This document shows, one piece after another, positions 57,363-64,000 of a stretch of 64,000 nt of DNA. A program made the translations under genes and the position numbers. How positions within the stretch are numbered: position 1 is the first letter of the stretch; every line of letters starts with the position of its first letter. A model generated the notes under the pieces. The model was not told where the DNA came from. It saw nothing but the letters and a program-made list of their open reading frames with translations, and made no database searches. Source of the stretch: Micractinium sp. NFX-FRZ (lineage: Eukaryota > Chlorophyta > Trebouxiophyceae > Chlorellales > Chlorellaceae); contig JAPTJF010000058.1 in NCBI GenBank assembly GCA_029339195.1, positions 124,001-188,000 on the forward strand, read 5' to 3'.

Positions 57363-58262
57363 ACACTGCCCTGGCCCCACCCACTGCCTGCGGCCTGCGT
57401 AATTAAAATAAAGAGCGCCCGCCAAGCTGGTGCATGTGCTGCTCTGTGTGCAGCTGCCAGTGGCGTGCGCGCTCCCCTGCACTGCGACAGACAGCGAGGC
57501 ATGACACATTCTTTCCGCCACACTGCCCCCTCCCTGCTCCCTCATGTGCATGAGGCCAACGAACTGAACGAACTTCTATGTGTCATGATTCATGTCTGGG
57601 AACATCAAAACATCAACACCTGTTTATGAAAGACCAAGAGCGCACGTGGTTGCTCCCTGCCCCCTTTCACCCCCCTGGTGACGATGTAACTAAAGCACGG
57701 AGCGTGTGATGGGTTGCATTCATCGGCACACATGGTAGGGGCTTGGCTCATTCATGATTTGAACTGCGGGGAGGGCAGCTCCCCGCCGGCTGCACCAGCC
57801 CGCCGCCACCACCACCACCACGTGTGTCGGTCACGAGGACTGCCCAGCCTGCAGTGTTCTTGGCAGCTTGCACATGCCTGCAGGCAGACACGCCGATGTA
57901 ATGGGCGTTGGGCTGGTGGGGGCACCGTGTTTGAGGCCTGATGCTTGGACCAGCGGCTGATCCGGTACGTCCCCACACGCTGGTTCCAGCACGCAGGCGC
58001 CTGAGAAACAGACAGTCAACCAACCACCAGCAGGCAACTGCCATGCAGCACACTCCCCCACCCGTTGATGCTTGTGCAGTCCAGCCAAGCAGGCCAGGTT
58101 GCGCAGTGTGGCTCACATGTTGATGCCCCTGGCCAGGTACATGTACCGCAGAGGACAAGGGCTACCTCTTTGCTCCGCTTGTGCACTCCCGGTGCCGGCG
58201 CCGTGTTCGGTTCGGCAATCGAGCGTTCAATGGCGTCCTCCTCGCAGGGGGCCGTGGGCGGT
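57363..58262. other. Spacer between GARP copies A and B
   Basis: 900 bases. AATAAA at 57408-57413, 46 bases after the stop of copy A, may be its polyadenylation signal. Otherwise no gene, RNA or repeat supported; presumed promoter of copy B. Confidence 0.5.
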
Positions 58263-61200
58263 ATGGAAGTGGCCGCAGCGGCGGCTGCCGGCAAGGTCGT
58301 GAAATGGAGCGAGAGGTGCGCGCCACGCAGCGAAACGATGATGCTCATTTACAGGACTGGGCACCTGCCGTGAGCCAGTTCTTCCAGCGGCGGGAGACAT
58401 CACCCCCTCCATATTTGAAGGGGGCCGCTTTGGGCCTGCGCCGCATGCAGCCGGAGCGCAGCGCCAGCATATGCAGCAGAGGCGGCGCGCCATAACGCGA
58501 CTGCGCCACCTGGGCCTGCCCCGCTGCCGCTACGCGCCCCGTTCCGCCTCGGCACCCCGCCGCACACGCACTCTCCCTCCAGCGCCGCCTGCACACCTCT
58601 GACCTCCGCCTGCTTCCCACACTTGGCGCCGGCCTAAACTGTAGGATGGAGGAGGCATATGAAGCGGCACTGGAGCAGCTGGGAGGGCTGGACCAGGCCA
58701 AGCCCAAGGCAGTCTACGAACTGCTCGCCGACGAGTTTCCACAGCTCTCTGTGCATGTGAGAACAGGGGGCCAGGGAGATCAATACGTGGGGGGCGAGCA
58801 AGGGGCATAGGCGCGACGTAGGGTTGCTGCCGGCGGGGAGGGCGACCGCATGCGAGGGCGCAGCAGCCTTGCTCGCTGCTGGGAGCCGCGCACGTGCCGC
58901 ACGCTGTGACCCTGCCCCTGCCACTCCCCCATGTGACCGCAGAACGTCAAGTGGTGAGGCCATGCTTTGGAAAGTGTCTGCGACAGCCGCACCGGGCACA
59001 TGGCGTCAGCGCTGCTGCTGCGCGTGCTGCCAGCATGCGACGGCAGCCTCCTCTTGGCTGCCGACGTCATGCCGCCGCCGCCGCCGCCTGCGGCTGCTGC
59101 TGGCTTGCGTAGTCCGTGCATTGGCTGTTGCGCCACGGCATGCGGCCATGCGGGGCAGGCAGGCCACGGGACCTGGTTGCTCTGCCACCTACCACCCGCG
59201 GCGTGCCAGCCCATTGCTGGCTGGTCCGCCCCGGGTGCCTCGCTCGCCAGCCCTTCCTGTGCACATCCCTGGCTGGTGCGCCACCTGCCGTGCCACCTGG
59301 CTTCCCACGCTGCAGGCACATCCAGACGCACCGCAAGCGGGAGGAGATGAGGAGGCACAAGCCAGCGGATTACCAGGGCCCCACACGCTGGGTGGGGCGG
59401 CTGGAGGAGGCGTACGAGGCGGAGGTGGCGCGGCAGGGCGGCCTGCATGCCGCCCGCCCCAAGGCGCTGCTGGACGCGCTGCAGGCGGAGTTCCCGGACC
59501 TGACGCTGCAGGTTGGTGGGTGCGCGGTGGGTGCCCCGGCGTAGGGCTACCATGCAGAAGGTGCAGATGTGCGAGGGGGAGGAATACAAAGGGAAGGGCA
59601 TGGCAGCGGCAGTGGCGGGAGATGGGGGCAAAGGCTGGCCCCCGCCACCAGGCTGTTTGCTGCACCTGGGCCGATGTCAGCTTGCCAGCACGTGCTTCCC
59701 GGAGGGGCCTCGCTGTGGTGGCTGTGGGAAGGTCAGAGGGCACGGCTGATCTTGCGCCAGTGCGGCCCCCAGTGGTGGCCTTCCCTTGGCGGCACGGTCG
59801 GGTTCTCAACCGGCCTGGGTTGTATGTCAGTCCTTTGCAACTGCCCCAGGCGCTGCACCATTCAGACGCATCGAGAGGGCACGCCTGCAAAGCTGAACAG
59901 CATCACATGAACACGCGCAGCTTTGGTCGCGTCACTGCAGTGCAGCTTTGGTCACGTCACCGCAGTGCAGCTTTGGTCACGTCACTGCAGTGCAGCTTTG
60001 GTCACGGCACCGCATTGACCAGCGGGCAGTGGGTGTATGCCCACCCCCCTGCCGTGTGCCGCAATGATGGGCTGTGATACAGAACCCTGGGTACCTTTTG
60101 CAGCACTCCTTGTGCGATCTAGTGTGATTGATGGCTGTGACCTCTGCAAAGCGCCGATCTGAAGACCGCTCAGGCGCTGCCACCGGCGCCACCTGGGCAG
60201 CTGCAGCTGGCGGCCATCCCACTTATGCTTCCCCTGACCCCACGACACTTGTTTTACCTGCTGACTGTGCTGCAGATCATCAAATGGCACCTCCAACTGC
60301 AACGGCGCAAGGACCAGCAGGAGCGGCAGCGAATGGCGGCGCAGGGGCAAGGGCAATCGGCGCCGTCGCGCTCGCTGCCTGCACCTCAGCAGCATGCACA
60401 GCAGCCCCCAGCACAGCAGGTGCAGCAGGCTGCAGCGCAGCAGGTGCACCAGCCCCCTGCGCAGCAGCTGCAGCTGCTTCCAATCCCGGCGCAGGCACAG
60501 CCGCCGCCGCAGTACCCGCCGGCCGCCCACGCGCCGCAGCAGTACCACCAGCAGCACGCGCAGCAGCAGCGCACAGTTCAGTCGTGTGGCTCTGCCGGCG
60601 GCGGCAGCGGCCTGGCGGGGCTAGCGCCGTCAGCGGCCCCGGGTCTGCCCTCCCACAGCATGCCTGCTGTGAATGGCAACCCCTCCCCTGCCGTGTCCAG
60701 CGGTCGCCAGGTGTCGATGCAGACGTCTCAGCAGCAGTCCCTGGTGGGCTCCCAGCAGCACTCTGGGCAGGCGTGGAGCCAGCAGGCGGCGCAGCAGGCG
60801 CAGCAGCAGCAGCAGCAGGTGGTGGAGCAACCACAGCGTGCGCAGCAGCTGCTGATGTCGCTGGCCATGCCGGCGGCGCCGCCGCCGCTGGGGCAGGGGC
60901 AGCACGTGCAGCTGCCGCGGTCGCTGCCGCAGTCGATGGGCGTAGCCGCGATGTCGCAGGGCGGGGTGTCGCAGCAGCCCTCCAGCCTCAGCGGCGGCCC
61001 GCCCGGCCCCTCCCTGGAGCTGCAAATGCTGCGCCAGCAGCAGCTTGAGCAGCAGCGGCGCCTGGGCCTGCAGCACCGGCAGCAGCAGCAGCAGCTGCTG
61101 TCGCAGCTGCTGCAGGAGCCGCAGCAGGCGCCGCAGCAGGCGCAGCAGCAGGCGCAGCAGCAGCAGCAGCAGCAGCTGCGCATGCCGCCGCCGCCCTGGC

Positions 61201-61867
61201 TGCACTTTTTGCTGCCGGCGGCGCAGGAGTCGCTGGAGCAAGCGGTCATCACTCGGCAGCGCTGCTCGCAGGTGTGACAAGCAGGGGTGGGGTGTGTGCG
61301 GAGGGCCGAGGCCGGTGGAGTTGACTGCCGTCCAGACTGGGGGCCAGGGGCCGTGGCGTCGCCATCAACCCGGTATCTTGTGCCCCGCCTGGAGCCGCCC
61401 AATCGCGCTGCCCCTCCCCCGTTGCACCCCGCACCGCCCTGCCCTGCCCACCCCTGCGCCCTGCTCACTTATCGGCCTCTGCCCCGCCCCGCCCCGCCCC
61501 ACTGCTTCAGATCGCAGAGGCGCTGCGCCAGCGTGTGGCTGAGCTGCACCAGCTGCTGCAGATTCTGAAGAGTGCCGAGGCATCTGGAGGCCCGCACATG
61601 GGCCCCTCGCCCGCCGAGCTGCAGCAGCTGCTGCCCCTCATTGAGGCCCTACTGCCCGCCACCCTGCTGCACGGCTTGGCGCCGGGCTCGACGTATGCCA
61701 GCCGCGGTGGCGGCCGCGGGTGGGCATCCATGGCGTCTGCCGGCGGGCCGTCGCGTGTGCACCTCGTGCCCGCGACACGGCGGCAGCGCACGCTGGCATC
61801 GCTGGCCGCCGCCTTCCCCACTGTGCGCGACGACGCTGCCGCGGCCAGCTGGGCCAGCGGCGTCTAG
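58263..61867 (+). CDS. Double GARP/Myb-like Gln-rich protein, array copy B
   Basis: Six exons: 58263-58315, 58645-58756, 58943-58953, 59316-59511, 60276-61271 and 61511-61867, giving 574 residues. Domain 1: VVKWSERMEEAYEAALEQLG, LDQAKPKAVYELL, LSVHNVKWHIQTHRKREEM. Domain 2: PTRWVGRLEEAYEAEVARQG, HAARPKALLDALQAEFP, LTLQIIKWHLQLQRRKDQ. The remainder is Gln-rich with a coiled coil near the end (LRQRVAELHQLLQILKSAE). The exon 2 acceptor is TAG rather than CAG. Unlike copies A and C, the domain 2 intron falls after LTLQ (59511), so the IIKW codons share an exon with the Gln-rich region. Transcription-factor function is inferred from the GARP pattern. Confidence 0.8.
59917..60016. repeat. 25-bp minisatellite, four units
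   Basis: Four tandem copies of a 25-bp unit beginning GCAGCTTTGGTCACGTCAC in the large intron (59512-60275) of GARP copy B, with only one to three changes between units. Each unit contains TCACGTCA. Confidence 0.95.
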
Positions 61868-62302
61868 CTGGCGGGGCCGTGCTCCTGGCGCGAGCGACAC
61901 GCTTGGGCAGCAACTGGCTCGAGGTCGGGGCGGCAGCCGTCCGTTGGCGCCTGCGCTCCCCTGCCCAGCACCCACCTGGCCATGATACCTGTCAGTCCAT
62001 GATTTCAAGCATTAATGACCTTGACAGACCACATTGGTTCATGGGTTCCCCACTTCATTTCTGTTGTGTTCATCTTGCCTTGCATTGGGGTGATGCATGC
62101 GGCGCCCTACCCTGGGGGGCGCCCATCCTGCCTGTACCTCAAGTCTCAACTCATCTCACCCCCGGGGCCCCCCACTCCCGGTGCAACTCCAACCTGACGC
62201 CTTTCCCCCATTCCTTGGAACTCTCTTCCTTCACAGCTGCGGGGATTTATGTAAACCTGTTGCGCCGGCACACGGTACCCATTGAGAGGGGCACGCGAAG
62301 CC
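61868..62302. promoter_or_regulatory. Spacer between GARP copies B and C
   Basis: 435 bases with the 3' UTR of B and presumed promoter of C. No gene supported. Confidence 0.45.
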
Positions 62303-64000
62303 ATGGAGGAAGATGGCGACGGAGCCAAGGGGAAAACCATGAAGTGGTCCCCAGCGTGAGTGTCGCGGACGGGGCAAGGGGAGCGCCCCGGCAGGGAAAG
62401 TGCCGCACAAGCTCGGCCGTCTCGCCGTAGCGCTCGCCCCCTCGCGGCCCCATAGCAGCCTCATGAATTGAACAAGGCGGCCACCTCCCGGAGCGCCGGC
62501 TGCCACCTGCCGTGCTGTGGGCGGCACAGCTCCGCCGCGCGCAGCGGTGTCACGCTCGTAAAGTGTGCTTACCACGGAGCCCTGCTGTCGGCCAGCAGCA
62601 GCTTGCCATGCAGGAGCACTTTTTTTTAACGAATTGGCTGCTTTTTGTTAACGAATTGGCTGCCTGTGTCCCGCACTTTGGCGCCGCAGGATGGAGGAGG
62701 CATACCAGGCAGCGCTGGAGCAGGTGGGCGGCCTGGACGCCGCCAAGCCCAAGGCGGTGCTGGAGCTGCTGCAGGACCAGTTCCCGCACCTCACAATACA
62801 GGTGGGGCGGGACGGCAGCGGCGGGGCTGCCAGGGGTTTGGCGCCGGGCTGGCAAGGCGGGTGGCTAGTGTGGCGGGCTGGGATGGCAGGTCCAACCGGG
62901 AACGAGAGCGGCCGGCAGTGCTGCCCAGGAAGGGGCAGATGAGGGGCTGGGGCCTGCGTTGTTGCCGCAAGCTCTAAAACACCTGCATCTGCAGCTTGGA
63001 GCCCCTGATCTCAACGCTCTCCCTGCGCTGTGCCCTGCACACATGTGCTGGCCCCTGCTGCCAGCGTTTTCCCCGGTGGCCTGCCCACGATCGCTCTGCT
63101 CTCACTCACTCTGCGCCCCCGTGCCTTGTATGCCCGCAGAACGTCAAGTGGTGAGGGAGCGCCGCGCCTGCTGCTATGGCTCCGGCTTGCCAGGCTGCCA
63201 GCGCCAGGCCGGCATGGGCGGCCTCTGTCGGCCAGTGGAGCCATTGGGGCCAGCAAACAAACGCAGTTCCCACCTGTGTCTCGGCAGCGCACTGCGCTAC
63301 CGGGGGTGCTGCTTCCGCTGCAGCCCTGCGCCTGCGCGCACCCTTGAAACCACTGCACGCAAACCCCGTTTGCAGGCACATTGCGGCAAACCGGCGGCGC
63401 GTGGAGCGGCACCGGGCCATGGGTCCCTCCAACACCGCCCCTCCCACCAAATGGTATGGGCGCATGGAGGAGGCGTACGAGGCGGAGGTGGCGCGGCAGG
63501 GCGGCCTGCATGCCGCCCGCCCCAAGGCGCTGCTGGAGGCGCTGCAGGCGGAGTTCCCGGAGCTGACGCTGCAGATCGTCAAATGGTGGGTGCAAGGCGC
63601 GGGGTGGGGCGGCATTGTTTGGAGTGGTGGGGTGGGATGGGCTGGCTCTGTGGGCGGGGCAGAGGAGTGAGCCCAGTGGGTAAGCGGGGCAGGAGCTGCA
63701 TGAACCTTTGGAGCACTGGTGATGGCTTGTTTGACAACAGTCACTTTCGTTTGCCCCTGTCTGAATGCACAGGCATCTGCAAGGGCAGCGGCGAGCCAAG
63801 CAGCGGCGTGTGCAGCAGGCGGCGGTAGGGTCGGGTGGCACCGGCGATGCGACGTCGCAGGCGGATGACGGCGGGGCGATGTCTTGGGAAACCGGCAGCG
63901 CCGGCGGGGCCAGCAGCAGCCGGGTGACGTCGAGAGGGGCGGCAGAGGTGCCTCAGCAGCAGCAGCAGCAGCAGCAGCCGGTGACGTTGCCGTCTCAGCA
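62303..64000 (+). CDS. Double GARP/Myb-like Gln-rich protein, array copy C (truncated by window end)
   Basis: Exons 62303-62355, 62690-62801, 63140-63150, 63376-63585 and 63773 to beyond 64000. The start is MEEDGDGAKGKTMKWSPAME. Domain 1: AYQAALEQVGGLDAAKPKAV, LTIQNVKWHIAANRRRVER. Domain 2: PPTKWYGRMEEAYEAEVARQ, HAARPKALLEALQAEFP, LTLQIVKWHLQGQRRAKQR. It then enters a Gly/Ser-rich and polyQ tail still open at the window edge. The 112-nt second exon differs from that of copy A by a single base by eye, and the similarity continues into the intron. DNA-binding function is inferred from the family pattern. Confidence 0.8.

Noticed and set aside
55923..57551. 542-residue open frame on the minus strand opposite GARP copy A
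   Set aside because: It is the antisense reading of CAG/GCG-rich coding sequence (Leu/Ala/Arg low-complexity), with no domain and no splice structure of its own.
1..64000. Integrated viral or transposon coding sequence
   Set aside because: No reverse transcriptase, integrase, transposase, capsid or viral polymerase motif was noticed in any frame of the window.

Overview
The window looks like nuclear DNA of a unicellular green alga, most likely a trebouxiophyte of the Chlorella/Micractinium type. This is inference from GC-rich sequence, genes cut into many short exons with well-formed splice sites, plastid-type proteins (a fibrillin, a transit-peptide PDZ-like protein, a bacterial-type TrmA), GARP-type DNA-binding domains, and introns full of CAGG/CTGC tetranucleotide arrays. 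I assembled exons by hand. For most genes the summed exon lengths are a whole number of codons, which supports the models. Species identity cannot be proved from the sequence.

Layout, left to right. Positions 1-1094 (+): C-terminal end of a plastid fibrillin. 1459-6540 (-): voltage-gated/CNBD potassium-channel-like protein with an altered selectivity filter. 7264-9558 (+): an oligoadenylate-synthetase (OAS)-like nucleotidyltransferase. 10130-11747 (+): an ankyrin-repeat protein. 12255-17496 (-): a leucine-rich-repeat protein fused to a PIN nuclease domain. 18005-20462 (+): SFT2 vesicle-transport protein. 20998-21968 (-): profilin-like protein. 22665-23218 (+): 77-residue unknown. 24283-25499 (-): NOL7-like nucleolar protein. 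25928-27546 (+): tail-anchored coiled-coil protein. 28322-32441 and 33106-36709 (-): two tandem GT61-like type II membrane glycosyltransferases. 37274-43531 (-): BAH-containing DNA cytosine-5 methyltransferase. 43887-46012 (+): plastid-targeted PDZ-like membrane protein. 46499-47240 (+): Gly/Lys-rich SMP-like small protein. 47487-51964 (-): TrmA tRNA uracil-5 methyltransferase. 52130-52677 (+): small coiled-coil protein. 53823-57362, 58263-61867 and 62303-64000 (+): a tandem array of three Gln-rich proteins, each with two GARP/Myb-like domains; the third runs off the window.

Three things stand out. First, an OAS-like enzyme with GGS and DxD catalytic motifs and an OAS-type C-terminal domain is followed by an ankyrin protein and then an LRR-PIN nuclease. 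In animals, OAS signals to RNase L, an ankyrin-repeat ribonuclease, so this neighbourhood is a candidate RNA-sensing/RNA-decay module, although physical linkage alone proves little in a eukaryote. Second, the three-gene double-GARP array shows near-identical DNA-binding exons inside otherwise diverged genes, an 11-nt microexon and paralog-specific introns. Third, splicing is unusual: at least seven introns appear to use GC-AG boundaries, several exon edges have degenerate copies in the adjacent intron, and one K+ channel intron is mostly a 38-bp-stem hairpin.

No rRNA, CRISPR array, insertion sequence or intact tRNA was seen. Transcription starts, UTRs and polyadenylation sites are mostly unassigned.
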